Numbered from the stretch's first letter, positions 33,003 to 41,075 are shown. The stretch: DNA of 41,162 nt from a bacterium (GCA_018223105.1 JAAEYY010000029.1:1-41162); one strand, 5' to 3'. Numbers and translations are program-made. The notes: a model not told the origin generated them from the sequence alone.

Positions 33003-34994
33003 ATGATAAAAACGATTTCTCTAGCCCGAAGCGAGTTCCTCAGCGAGAGGTTAGACTACCTCCCCCACGGCATCATCGATAAAAAAACACCAGGGATTGG
33101 AGCAACTACCTTAGAGTTCAAATGTGATCGACACTCCATAGTGGTGGCTCCTACAAAATTCTTAGCTTACAATAAAGCAGTTAAACACAATGCAATTTAT
33201 GTTGGAAGTGAAATTGGAATAATAAAACAACCAATTTCTATAAATGATATAGTAACAAGTATTGAGACTGAACTTAACTCTAACAATAAAGTAAAGATCT
33301 CAGTGGTAGCGGACAGTTTAAGTAAAGTTATTGAAGCAGTTAATTCATCAAGTTTAAACCTTGAGGATTGCTTTCTAATGTTTGATGAGATAGACACTTA
33401 CCAAATGGATAGTATTTTTCGAAGCAAATTAGAAGATGTTGTGGATCACTACTTTAATCACCCTCCCACTCTTAGATGCATGATCTCAGCAACGATCCTC
33501 CCCTTTTCAGATCCTAGATTGTCTCAACAAGAACCAAGAACGACCATTGAACTATCCTCAGCTCGGACAAGAGAAATAAACCTCATTCATTCTACTAATG
33601 TTAACCGCGCATGTGCTCAACTCATAGAAGCTAAACTTGAAAAAACGACAGACAATATTGTAATAGCATATAACTCCATTGACCATATATTAGAAATCAT
33701 CTCTCTTCTTCTGCCTGAGTACCAAAAAATGTGCTCTATAGCTTGCAGTGTAGATTCAAAAGATAAAGCAGCTTCCTACTTTAAAAGCATAGACAGTTCT
33801 GGAAAATTAGATTCTAGAGTCACGTTCATTACCAGTACCTATTTCAATGGCATTGATATTACGGATGAGTTTCATATAATAAGTGTAATTAATCAGATGG
33901 CACCTTTTACCCTCTTATCAGAACAGCGTTTGTTCCAGATTCAAGGAAGAGGACGCAATGGAGTAAAATCAGAAACAATCATTCAAGACAGTCATGAACA
34001 GAAAACCCCAAAGGAATTAATTTCTACTAACGAAAAATTCAGTAAACTGCTTGAAACTGCTAATAGGTTAATAGCATGCACGGAATGTGTTACTAGTCAT
34101 TTCCCTAATGATTCTTTCAACTTAGCTGTAATGAACTCTTTACGTCAAGCCATTACCAACTGTGATATAGAAAACTCAAGGCTATTGCGTTTCGATTTAA
34201 ACAATGATCAAGTAATTGCTCATTTTAATATTGATAGCATGGTTGAGCAACATCGGATTAAAACAGAGCTGTATGGAGAAAAAAACCAACTAAAAAATCG
34301 ACTAGAATCCCAAGGTCATAACATTAAGTGCATCGAAATAAACCCTGAGTATCTGCCTCAACAAGCCAAGATTCGAAAAGGTCTTAAGGATAAAAGGAGA
34401 ACCATTGATAAGGAGACAATGTCGGAGGCAATTAAATCATTTCAAGATTTACCTTTCAAACTTATACCAAATCAAGCTCATTCACTTACAGGCCCTCAAA
34501 GAGAACTAGCTGACCGTTATATTGAAGTCGGAAAGTATTTCAAAGACCCCAAACAATCGTTATCCTATTTTGAGAAGTACCCAGAAAAACGTCAGTTCAA
34601 TAAGTTTTTAAAAGCTCTGACGTATGAATCACTTCCTCAGGATCATGTATTTAAAAAGAAAATGCTTCAAGAGTTTAATATAGACAAGGCTTATACTCCT
34701 GACCAAATACTGAAAAAGATAAATAAAATCTATGGTGCTGCTGAAATTGGACTACCACAGCTGGCCAAAGACAAACAGAAAACCGCAGTAAATCACCTTA
34801 AGTCTTACTTTAAGTGTAAGCGTAGCATAAGTAAAAAGCACACCAGAGGCGCAGCGTATGCCATACTAATTAGCGGAACAAATCCTTTGAATCTAAATGG
34901 AGTGCAAATTCAATCGAAACATCATCAGCTACAACTTAGCTTCGACTTTTTCAAAACAAGTAAATCCTCAAAGCAACTGAAAACGGCGGCCTAG
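33003..34994 (+). CDS. Superfamily 2 helicase-like protein with degenerate Walker A
   Basis: 663 residues. The N-terminal about 320 residues keep the outline of an SF2 helicase: PGIGATTLEF at 30-39 in the Walker A place, VVAPTKFLA as motif Ia, LMFDEID at 125-131 as Walker B, ISAT at 161-164 as motif III, VTFITSTYFNGIDI at 273-286 as motifs IV/V, and QGRGR at 314-318 as the motif VI arginine finger. Walker A should read GxGKT/S, but the sequence is GIGATT, so the lysine is replaced by alanine. The remaining about 340 residues are helical and charged, without a recognised domain. It may be a replication or DNA-processing protein of the element, possibly one that does not hydrolyse ATP in the usual way. 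Confidence 0.6.
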   Translation: MIKTISLARSEFLSERLDYLPHGIIDKKTPGIGATTLEFKCDRHSIVVAPTKFLAYNKAVKHNAIYVGSEIGIIKQPISINDIVTSIETELNSNNKVKISVVADSLSKVIEAVNSSSLNLEDCFLMFDEIDTYQMDSIFRSKLEDVVDHYFNHPPTLRCMISATILPFSDPRLSQQEPRTTIELSSARTREINLIHSTNVNRACAQLIEAKLEKTTDNIVIAYNSIDHILEIISLLLPEYQKMCSIACSVDSKDKAASYFKSIDSSGKLDSRVTFITSTYFNGIDITDEFHIISVINQMAPFTLLSEQRLFQIQGRGRNGVKSETIIQDSHEQKTPKELISTNEKFSKLLETANRLIACTECVTSHFPNDSFNLAVMNSLRQAITNCDIENSRLLRFDLNNDQVIAHFNIDSMVEQHRIKTELYGEKNQLKNRLESQGHNIKCIEINPEYLPQQAKIRKGLKDKRRTIDKETMSEAIKSFQDLPFKLIPNQAHSLTGPQRELADRYIEVGKYFKDPKQSLSYFEKYPEKRQFNKFLKALTYESLPQDHVFKKKMLQEFNIDKAYTPDQILKKINKIYGAAEIGLPQLAKDKQKTAVNHLKSYFKCKRSISKKHTRGAAYAILISGTNPLNLNGVQIQSKHHQLQLSFDFFKTSKSSKQLKTAA

Positions 34995-35314
34995 AGCGAT
35001 CAACTAAATGCCTACAATTCCAAGTCAACAAAGTTGAAAAGAATCTCATATAATGATTGAGCGTGTGGTCCCAAGAATCTACCGAGAACGACCTCTTTGT
35101 CCGATTTAAACCATTCATGATTCAATTGCTACTACTATGGAACATGTTGAATATGTTAGAGAGGTAATAATCGAAGAAGTGTCTAAGGTCATAGGTATAT
35201 CACCTACTCTAGAAATAAAAAGATAGTAGGTATGAACTAATTTCATTATTAGATAAGTTGACATATATCATGGATTATAAACCAGCTTAACAACCAGAAA
35301 GCCAAGCCTTGTTT
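34995..35314. other. Gap between the helicase-like gene and an XRE gene
   Basis: 320 bases with no long gene. It holds one short frame, ATG 35137 to TAG 35226 (29 residues, EHVEYVREVIIEEVSKVIG), that reads like a helical remnant, and an inverted repeat acctact/agtaggt (35202-35208, 35225-35231) around its end. No RNA gene is seen. Confidence 0.4.
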
Positions 35315-35956
35315 TTACTGAGAAGAACTGATAGGTATTTTTTCAAGTCGCCAATAACCGTATTTAAAATTTTCTGAATCATTTTTCTTATCCCTATCAA
35401 ATGTTCCTATCCAATTACCGACTGCCCTATTATAACTATAATTAAACTCTAGCATAACTGTCCCATGATGGCCATCATTTTTATTTATCCAGTAGCCTGA
35501 TAATACTTTGTTTGTAAACAAGAAACCATATAATTCGTAATCGATTTCACCAGAAATGATTTTTCCTACAATTATTTCTCCATTTAAAGAAAATTCAATG
35601 ATTTCTGGATTATTTTCTCCATCAAAACCCCAATTGGAACTATATCTTCCAGTTATTCTATCTTTTGAATCAATATGACTATATTGTTTGATTAAGCTGG
35701 TAAATAGATCGAAAGATTTGTTATGATTTGAAAAAAATAAGCGATACAATGCATTAATATTCCAATAATGAGCTTCAATTTCATACTTCCCTTGACGTTC
35801 CCACTTGCTGATAGCATGCTTTGTAATTGGGATATTAGTTATATCTTGTATTCGGGTAGCAAGCATTCCCTGAGTCCAACCATTTTCCTTTCTTTTTTTT
35901 CTTATGAGTAGACCAGTCAACAAAGGTCTACCCTTCTCCGTTTCAGTAGTTTTCAT
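35315..35956 (-). CDS. XRE-family regulator with beta-rich C-terminal domain
   Basis: 213 residues. The N-terminal XRE helix-turn-helix (about 13-60: LLIRKKRKENGWTQGMLATRI...ITKHAISKWERQGKYE) binds DNA. Residues about 98-207 form a beta-rich domain with repeated G-x-Y/W signatures: ITGRYSSNWGFDGE, IVGKIISGEIDYELYGFLF, VLSGYWINKNDGHHGTVMLEF, AVGNWIGTFDRDK, FKYGYWRLEK. The pattern suggests an up-and-down small barrel such as lipocalin-like or Cap15-like domains, so the protein may be a ligand-responsive repressor. The assignment of the barrel is inference. The gene is divergent from the 62-residue peptide gene. Confidence 0.65.
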   Translation of the reverse strand: MKTTETEKGRPLLTGLLIRKKRKENGWTQGMLATRIQDITNIPITKHAISKWERQGKYEIEAHYWNINALYRLFFSNHNKSFDLFTSLIKQYSHIDSKDRITGRYSSNWGFDGENNPEIIEFSLNGEIIVGKIISGEIDYELYGFLFTNKVLSGYWINKNDGHHGTVMLEFNYSYNRAVGNWIGTFDRDKKNDSENFKYGYWRLEKIPISSSQ

Positions 35957-36038
35957 TCCGTAATACTGTGACTTAATTTTACACTATTCTATTAATAGTC
36001 TTTTAGTTTTAAAATTTATTTTATTCAAACTTAGCATT

Positions 36039-36227
36039 ATGTCAAACAATCACATGGGTCAAGCTCCCGACCCGATAATAGGGGGAACTACACTGGTTTC
36101 TAATGAGTTACCAGTCACTGGTGGAACGATTCACAACACGGTAGTTATTACACCTGGAGGGCAAGTCACAAACAACCACTTGACTTACACTCCAATATCT
36201 GGTGGTAGAAAAACTTCAATGTGGTAG
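36039..36227 (+). CDS. 62-residue peptide of unknown function
   Basis: The ATG at 36039 gives a 62-residue glycine-, threonine- and asparagine-rich peptide (MSNNHMGQAPDPIIGGTTLV, then TGGTIHNTVVITPGGQVTNN) without a signal or membrane helix. A strong dedicated terminator follows within 10 bases of the stop, which supports a real transcript. It is divergent from the XRE plus beta-domain gene and is thus a likely target of that regulator. Possible roles (antitoxin, modulator, structural peptide) cannot be decided from sequence. Confidence 0.55.
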   Translation: MSNNHMGQAPDPIIGGTTLVSNELPVTGGTIHNTVVITPGGQVTNNHLTYTPISGGRKTSMW

Positions 36228-36232
36228 CACTT

Positions 36233-36265
36233 TAAAGGGAGCTTATAGCTCCCTTTATTTTTTTA
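36233..36265 (+). terminator. Strong terminator after the 62-residue peptide gene
   Basis: An 11-bp perfect stem (taaagggagct 36233-36243, agctcccttta 36247-36257) with a 3-base loop is followed by a long T-run. Confidence 0.9.
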
Positions 36266-36353
36266 TTGATTATCTGATCGAAGAGCTAAATCTTATCATT
36301 ATCATCTCAAAGATATCCTTTAATTATGATTGATATAGTATTCTTTGATAGAA

Positions 36354-36497
36354 CTAATATCCCCTAATATCATGAGCTGGGTCGCCTGTAGGACCATCGC
36401 CGCTATTTTTCCAAACACAATGTCCCATGGAAATAATGACTAGGACCACTATCCAAATCCACTTCGCATAGTCTGTATCATTTGATTCATCTTTCAT
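36354..36497 (-). CDS. Small single-pass membrane peptide (47 residues)
   Basis: ATG at 36497 to TAG at 36354. A polar start (MKDESNDTDYAKW) is followed by one hydrophobic helix (WIWIVVLVIISMGHCVW) and a glycine/aspartate-rich tail (GDGPTGDPAHDIRGY). It lies 11 bases after the stop of the lipoprotein gene and is oriented the same way, so it is probably the second gene of that transcript. The peptide could be a membrane-associated partner or a small toxin; there is no direct evidence for either. Confidence 0.5.
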   Translation of the reverse strand: MKDESNDTDYAKWIWIVVLVIISMGHCVWKNSGDGPTGDPAHDIRGY

Positions 36498-36508
36498 AGT
36501 TTGATGTT

Positions 36509-37318
36509 TTAAAATGAGTTATCTTGTTCTGGAATTATCAAGTCCATGTTTGAACTAATAAGTTTGTATTTTATGTATGGATAAGCTACGCACTCAACTA
36601 TATCTGGGTTATAGCGCTTCTCCCTCCCTCTACCAGATATAATAACATAGCCTTCATATTTGTCGTAATATGATTGTGTTGGATACCCAGTATTGAAAAT
36701 TATCATTACATCTGGAGTTTTCCAAACAAGGATATTTGCCTTGACAGTGTTACCAGGCTCATCTTGATATGCATGATATTGCCGAATTGTTCCTTTCTCA
36801 ATAGCTTCGAAGTTATTGTAAATTGGATTACTCCTTTCAGGTTCTCCATACTTCGACTTGTACTTTCTAATCACTTGATCAACAACGTCTTTTCTTACAG
36901 CATTGTTTGAAAGTGTTATCACTTGCTGCTTAATACCAGACCCTGAAAATAGAGGTACGTTTGTTCTGTAACTTGCACAGAGAAGAACATTCATTTCAGA
37001 GATTACTCCAGCCGTGGATTTCGGATACAATATTGCTCTGTTTTCAAATTTTCCTCGTATAAATGATTGATCAAAATTTCTAAGATCTATTGCTTCTGAT
37101 GGCACCATTGAACGCATGGAGTAGTTATCGATAGCATATGGATACAAAGGACCCAACATGTACTTATTTAAGCTGAGGTGGGCTGGAGGAAACGAATCAG
37201 TTGGCAAACCAAACCTAATTCCATCTACTGTGAGATAATTTGGTTTTTCAGCACTAGTACCTTGGCAAGAGTACATTGCCAATGACACTGCCAGAAGAAT
37301 AGCTAGTTGAGTTTTCAT
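36509..37318 (-). CDS. Lipoprotein of unknown function in the accessory region
   Basis: 269 residues with a lipoprotein signal (TQLAILLAVSLAMYSC, lipobox Cys18). The mature part is basic and tyrosine-rich, with VDGIRFGLPTDSFPPAHL, MNVLLCASYRTNVPLFSGSGIKQQV, VIRKYKSKYGEPERSN, NILVWKTPDVMIIFNTGYP, and YEGYVIISGRGREKRYN. Two cysteines lie in the mature part. No known family is recognised. It is divergent from the small XRE gene, with operator-like repeats in between, and followed by the 47-residue membrane peptide. Confidence 0.7.
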   Translation of the reverse strand: MKTQLAILLAVSLAMYSCQGTSAEKPNYLTVDGIRFGLPTDSFPPAHLSLNKYMLGPLYPYAIDNYSMRSMVPSEAIDLRNFDQSFIRGKFENRAILYPKSTAGVISEMNVLLCASYRTNVPLFSGSGIKQQVITLSNNAVRKDVVDQVIRKYKSKYGEPERSNPIYNNFEAIEKGTIRQYHAYQDEPGNTVKANILVWKTPDVMIIFNTGYPTQSYYDKYEGYVIISGRGREKRYNPDIVECVAYPYIKYKLISSNMDLIIPEQDNSF

Positions 37319-37332
37319 AAGATATCAAAATT

Positions 37333-37366
37333 ATAGGCAAATTTGCTTATAGGCAAACATGCCTAT
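37333..37366. promoter_or_regulatory. Two overlapping 18-bp operator palindromes
   Basis: Site 1 (37333-37350) is ataggca-aatt-tgcttat, palindromic except for one base. Site 2 (37349-37366) is ataggca-aaca-tgcctat, a perfect 7-bp inverted repeat with a 4-base spacer. The centres are 16 bp apart and the sites overlap by two bases. They lie between the divergent lipoprotein gene (ATG 37318) and the XRE gene (ATG 37384), as expected for an autoregulated repressor controlling both. Confidence 0.65.
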
Positions 37367-37383
37367 TTATTGACTTTTCCCCC

Positions 37384-37611
37384 ATGGGTTACATGAGGGA
37401 TGATGAGTTTCTAAAAAAGTTTGGTAAAAGGTTGAAAGAGCTAAGAATTTCCAAAGGTTATACTCAGGAAAAGCTTGCATTTAGTATTGGTATTGAAATC
37501 TCTCAGATAAGTAGAATTGAAAGAGGTGTATCAAATCCATCAATTTCAACTATAAAGGCTGTTGCGGAGCAGCTATCACTGTCACTTCCTGAGTTGTTTG
37601 AGAATATATGA
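37384..37611 (+). CDS. Small XRE-family transcriptional regulator
   Basis: 75 residues consisting of little more than an XRE HTH domain: FGKRLKELRISKGYTQEKLAFSIGIEISQISRIERGVSNPSISTIKAVAEQLSLSLPELFE. Met4 (37393) is an alternative start. The gene faces away from the lipoprotein gene across tandem palindromic sites that resemble its own operator. It probably acts as the local repressor of both directions. Confidence 0.85.
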   Translation: MGYMRDDEFLKKFGKRLKELRISKGYTQEKLAFSIGIEISQISRIERGVSNPSISTIKAVAEQLSLSLPELFENI

Positions 37612-37643
37612 GATACAGCTGTAAGAGGTAAATAGTAGATTAT

Positions 37644-37916
37644 CTATTCCTTTACTACGACAGGAAGATTATCCCAGATACCAAACTCAGGTTCATTTAT
37701 ACCTCTAAGAATGACGTCTACCCTACTGGATGAAACCACTTTTACATTAACCGAACCATCAGAATTTATAGGAACTAAACCATACTTCTTAGAAGAATCA
37801 AATTCAGCAGAATTGGCTTGTGCATTGGGGACGATATTCAAATTTGCCAGAGTTAAAATGGATAAGTTAACAGCAATCACTGTTAAGATCACCTTTGTAT
37901 ATTTATCAATTTTCAT
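37644..37916 (-). CDS. Small exported or membrane-anchored protein
   Basis: 90 residues from ATG 37916; an in-frame TTG nine bases upstream was rejected. The N-terminus MKIDKYTKVILTVIAVNLSI ends in a hydrophobic helix, with NAQANSAEFDS following as a possible cleavage region. The mature part has short strands (KYGLVPINSDGSVNVKVV, SRVDVILRGINEPE). The type MKIDKYTKxxLTVIAV recurs in small uncharacterised proteins of Bacteroidota and Cyanobacteria in my recollection. No function is known. Confidence 0.65.
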   Translation of the reverse strand: MKIDKYTKVILTVIAVNLSILTLANLNIVPNAQANSAEFDSSKKYGLVPINSDGSVNVKVVSSSRVDVILRGINEPEFGIWDNLPVVVKE

Positions 37917-38005
37917 AGAGGTCAATTTACGATTCTTGTTATTAACTCAGCTTCTGTAGGACTAGTATTAGATAATACATTAAGTTTAATAGACAAGTAT
38001 ATACA

Positions 38006-38449
38006 TTAAAGCTCCCCATAATCCGCCATTCCATGATATCCATTTCTGGTTACTATAAGATGATCCATAAGAATGATATCGAGTAACTTACCTGCGGCTT
38101 TTACTTTTTGAGTGAGTTTAAGATCAGCCTGACTTGGCTTTAAATTACCTGAAGGATGATTGTGGGCCAGAGCAATGGAGCAAGCGCCGCAATTAAGGGC
38201 AATGCTGAAGACCACTTTTGGATCACATACGGTTCCTGTTTGACCTCCTTTACTCACTTTGAAAAAACCTATAATTCGGTTAGCTCTATTCAAACAGACC
38301 AGAATCATCTCTTCAATATAGTCGATCGTATGAACATCAAACATCGGTAAGACTGCATCATAGAAATCTTGAGAACAAGTAACCTGGACGAGTTCATCAG
38401 TAGTTCCCTCTAGTACGAGGGATAGTTTTATTTCAGGGATCGATTTCAT
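38006..38449 (-). CDS. RadC/JAB-domain protein
   Basis: 147 residues from ATG 38449, short for RadC (which has an extra N-terminal HhH part, missing here). The JAB/MPN+ metalloprotease-like motif is visible: CGACSIALAHNHPSGNLKPSQADLKLTQKV, with the H-x-H pair and the later Ser/Asp, and DIILMDHLIVTRNGYHGMADYGEL as the C-terminal family block. RadC-like JAB proteins of this short form are typical of mobile elements. It is divergent from the HEPN-type gene, with 17 bases between starts. Confidence 0.85.
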   Translation of the reverse strand: MKSIPEIKLSLVLEGTTDELVQVTCSQDFYDAVLPMFDVHTIDYIEEMILVCLNRANRIIGFFKVSKGGQTGTVCDPKVVFSIALNCGACSIALAHNHPSGNLKPSQADLKLTQKVKAAGKLLDIILMDHLIVTRNGYHGMADYGEL

Positions 38450-38466
38450 GTTGTTTAATTTGAATA

Positions 38467-39195
38467 ATGGAAAAATCAAGTAAAACAATCAAAGAAGAGT
38501 ATATACAGGTATTAGGTCATGAATTTGGTTCAGTTATGTACCATATCAATATAGAAGTAATAAAGCTAGTTGCAGCATGGGAAGACTTCAAAGTTCTTTA
38601 TACCAGTGGTAACTATACAATAGACCTTATGAATGCTACAGCTCCTCAGTTCTTCGGACAATTGCAAAATATATTATTCAGAAATATTGTTCTATCTATC
38701 AGTCGATTGACTGAAAACAAAAAAACCGCTGGTTACAAGAATATTAGCTTTCGAAAATGTTTAGATTATTGTACTTCATCAGATAACACTGAACACTCCG
38801 AGCACTCTAGGTCTTTACTATCAAGAATTGAAGAAATTGAAATTGATTTGCCCGAAATTCGAAAATGGAGAAACAAAGTATATGGTCATAACTCATTCGA
38901 TTTATTTATTACTGGAAATGTTGTACTTGGTAAAATAGATAAAGAATTAATAGATCGCTTAATTGAACTAATAAGCACTCTTTTTAATGATATGCATTTT
39001 ACTTTTTTAAGGAAAACAGTTAGAATGGATCGTGGCCTAAACTCAGGTTCCTTAGGACTGCTATATACATTGGAATATGGTAAGAGGTATCACGATTTAC
39101 ATTTAGCTGAAATTCAAGGAAGAGATTTAGCAATTGATATAGAGACGCCCCAGATAGACATAATTAATGAAAGGATAAAGAATAACGAACTTTGA
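38467..39195 (+). CDS. HEPN-type (AbiU2-like) candidate RNase
   Basis: 242 residues, largely helical. The segment FRNIVLSISRLTENKKTAG plus NISFRKCLDYC and the RNKVYGH element (Arg135 to His141, R-x5-H) fit the HEPN domain of the AbiU2-like group, where the motif appears as RNKxxAH. HEPN proteins of this kind are RNases in abortive infection and toxin-antitoxin systems. No minimal nucleotidyltransferase antitoxin is directly adjacent, although the 62-residue ORF downstream is small. The assignment is from motifs by eye, with moderate confidence. Confidence 0.6.
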   Translation: MEKSSKTIKEEYIQVLGHEFGSVMYHINIEVIKLVAAWEDFKVLYTSGNYTIDLMNATAPQFFGQLQNILFRNIVLSISRLTENKKTAGYKNISFRKCLDYCTSSDNTEHSEHSRSLLSRIEEIEIDLPEIRKWRNKVYGHNSFDLFITGNVVLGKIDKELIDRLIELISTLFNDMHFTFLRKTVRMDRGLNSGSLGLLYTLEYGKRYHDLHLAEIQGRDLAIDIETPQIDIINERIKNNEL

Positions 39196-39293
39196 CTTAC
39201 TCAATTTGCTACTAGAATTCCAGATTTAACCGTTCTAGTTCTAGACATTTATTAGCTAGAAACCTCTAAGATATTTTATATAATATTTGGACT

Positions 39294-39482
39294 ATGAAAT
39301 TTTATAAAATATATCAGAAGCCTGAAATAGTTGAGGCTTACTTAGAATCAATTGAGCACCTATTTTTTGGATCTGAATATCATTTAGACTTCAGAAAACC
39401 ATACGTTAGCTTTTGCACATCAGATATGGATCTAGTTTTGCATTTGAAGCAACGTTTTACCTTGATTAAAAACTGGAACTAA
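39294..39482 (+). CDS. Small uncharacterised protein between the HEPN and AbiC-like genes
   Basis: 62 residues, MKFYKIYQKPEIVEAYLESI followed by EHLFFGSEYHLDFRKPYVSF, with no membrane helix or signal. The start is ATG 39294, 98 bases after the HEPN gene stop. It could be an independent small gene or the remainder of a longer one; I do not recognise a family. Confidence 0.4.
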   Translation: MKFYKIYQKPEIVEAYLESIEHLFFGSEYHLDFRKPYVSFCTSDMDLVLHLKQRFTLIKNWN

Positions 39483-39499
39483 AAACCTGTAACAAGACT

Positions 39500-39538
39500 G
39501 TCAATTTGTCTCGATTTTTCAGTGGAGTAAAAATTGAC
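39500..39538. repeat. Inverted repeat upstream of the AbiC-like gene
   Basis: gtcaattt (39500-39507) pairs with aaattgac (39531-39538), a perfect 8-bp inverted repeat about 48 bases before the ATG at 39586. It could be an operator or a weak terminator. Confidence 0.4.
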
Positions 39539-39585
39539 TGTAGTACGCTGTACCTAATTTATCCTACCACTATAATTAATCAAAT

Positions 39586-40503
39586 ATGGATCAAATAAAG
39601 TTTGACAAGAGAGAATTAAAGCAATTAGAAGAAATTGAATCACGGCGTAAAGCATTAAATAATAGCGACGAAAAGAAAAAACCATGGTACCTAAAGGTGA
39701 AGACTGTGTTTTACATCATATTAATTGGAATAATCCCATGGATCATCGGATTATATCATTTCTATATATCTGAAGTTACTTTAAACGAATTAGGCGATTT
39801 CTTAGCAGGAACAACAGGATTAATATGGGCAGTAGCAGGTATATATCTTATTTATCTCACTTTTCAAGGACAAAAAGAACAAATAGTACTTCAACAGCTT
39901 GAATTGTTAGATAATAGAGAAGAAATGCTCTACACTCGGCTAGAAATGAGAGCACAAAACGAAAGTCTTCAAAATCAAACCACACAATTTAAGACGCAAA
40001 GTGAAACTGCGATGAAAGCTTTGAAACAGTCTCAGTTAGACTTCAAAGAAAAAGAATTCCAATTTAAAATGGACAATTTGAAATCAAACCGTGAACTTGT
40101 GAAAGCAAAGACTAAAGTAGGAGTTGAGGCTATTCATGAAATTTACCGAGAGATAAATGGTAATATTTTGAACATGGTTAGAGATAAAGATCGAGACAAT
40201 GCACCAATACATCATACAGACTATGTCGATGTAGTCCGCAATACGTTTATGAGATATGATTTAAGAAGTTATTGGAATTCAATGTACGAGGCAATAAAGA
40301 GCTTTGATTCATCAGAGAACGTCGAATATCATAAGGCAATATTTTTATCAAATTTAACATCATATGATTTTACACTTTTAGTTTACCTTGTAAACACTAA
40401 TGAAGGCAACAAATTTGTACATTACTTTAAAGAACATGCACTTTACAAAGAAATAGACCGCAAACTTGTTCGAGAAAAATTCTGGATCGAGCCCTTCGTT
40501 TAG
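39586..40503 (+). CDS. Two-TM coiled-coil protein resembling putative AbiC family
   Basis: 305 residues. A basic N-terminus precedes helix 1 (about 40-60, VFYIILIGIIPWIIGLYHFY) and helix 2 (about 73-93, LAGTTGLIWAVAGIYLIYL). A long coiled coil at about 95-175 (QLELLDNREEMLYTRLEM through KEKEFQFKMDN) and a helical C-terminal domain follow (VEAIHEIYREINGNILNMV, YEAIKSFDSSE, LLVYLVNTNEG). The ELGDFLAGTTGLIWAVAGIYLIYLTFQGQK stretch is the hallmark of the putative phage abortive-infection (putAbiC) group as I recall it. It may be a membrane sensor or effector of phage defence. Confidence 0.65.
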   Translation: MDQIKFDKRELKQLEEIESRRKALNNSDEKKKPWYLKVKTVFYIILIGIIPWIIGLYHFYISEVTLNELGDFLAGTTGLIWAVAGIYLIYLTFQGQKEQIVLQQLELLDNREEMLYTRLEMRAQNESLQNQTTQFKTQSETAMKALKQSQLDFKEKEFQFKMDNLKSNRELVKAKTKVGVEAIHEIYREINGNILNMVRDKDRDNAPIHHTDYVDVVRNTFMRYDLRSYWNSMYEAIKSFDSSENVEYHKAIFLSNLTSYDFTLLVYLVNTNEGNKFVHYFKEHALYKEIDRKLVREKFWIEPFV

Positions 40504-40729
40504 CTTCTTGCTGAATTAGTTCTTTCTTTAAGTGTGCTATTTACCTATTTCGTATTCCTCAACACGTTAAATAAAGCTCATTACGAATAATTACTGACAC
40601 ATATTTGTCGACCTTATTTATGTTAAAGATAAAATTGCCAACCTGCGTTTCTAGAAATCTTTTCAGAAGAACAATTGAAGTATCAAATCTATTTTCTCGA
40701 AAATCGATCATTTAAAACTACATTTACAA

Positions 40730-41062
40730 ATGATGGCTAAAGTTAAAACTTCTATAGGGTTTTCAATAGAAATAGAGGGTTATAGTCTTGAGTTAAAAGG
40801 TAATTACTTAGGGGATCCATTGTATGAATGCTATGGAGGACGAATTAAGGCTGTAGCAGTAGTGGATAATCCTGCAATTGGGGTGAATGCAGTATCAGAT
40901 GATAATAACAAGAAATTAATAGGTCCAATCATGATTCCTGATCTAAAAATCAAAAGACCAGAAGGACCATACGGTTACGAGGATTGCTACTGGTTTTTTT
41001 CTAAAGAAACTATAGCTAAATATCAAAGAGAATTTAATGGCCCAATCAAACTTGGACATTAG
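40730..41062 (+). CDS. Truncated phage prohead-protease-like protein (XkdF type)
   Basis: 110 residues with the signature AVAVVDNPAIGVNAVSDD, then LIGPIMIPDLKIKRPEGPYG and YWFFSKETIAKYQREFN. These match the start of phage prohead proteases of the S78_2/XkdF type as I recall them. In those enzymes the chain continues past a conserved histidine that is part of the active site; here the ORF stops directly after GPIKLGH. The fragment is probably a remnant or a reduced domain. No other head-morphogenesis gene is in the window. Met2 (40733) is an alternative start. Confidence 0.6.
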   Translation: MMAKVKTSIGFSIEIEGYSLELKGNYLGDPLYECYGGRIKAVAVVDNPAIGVNAVSDDNNKKLIGPIMIPDLKIKRPEGPYGYEDCYWFFSKETIAKYQREFNGPIKLGH

Positions 41063-41075
41063 TTTTAAAAGTAAA

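Noticed and set aside
30881..36279. A 15-base inverted match between 30881-30895 and 36265-36279
   Set aside because: A match of this length is expected about once or twice by chance in a window of this size, more so in AT-rich DNA.
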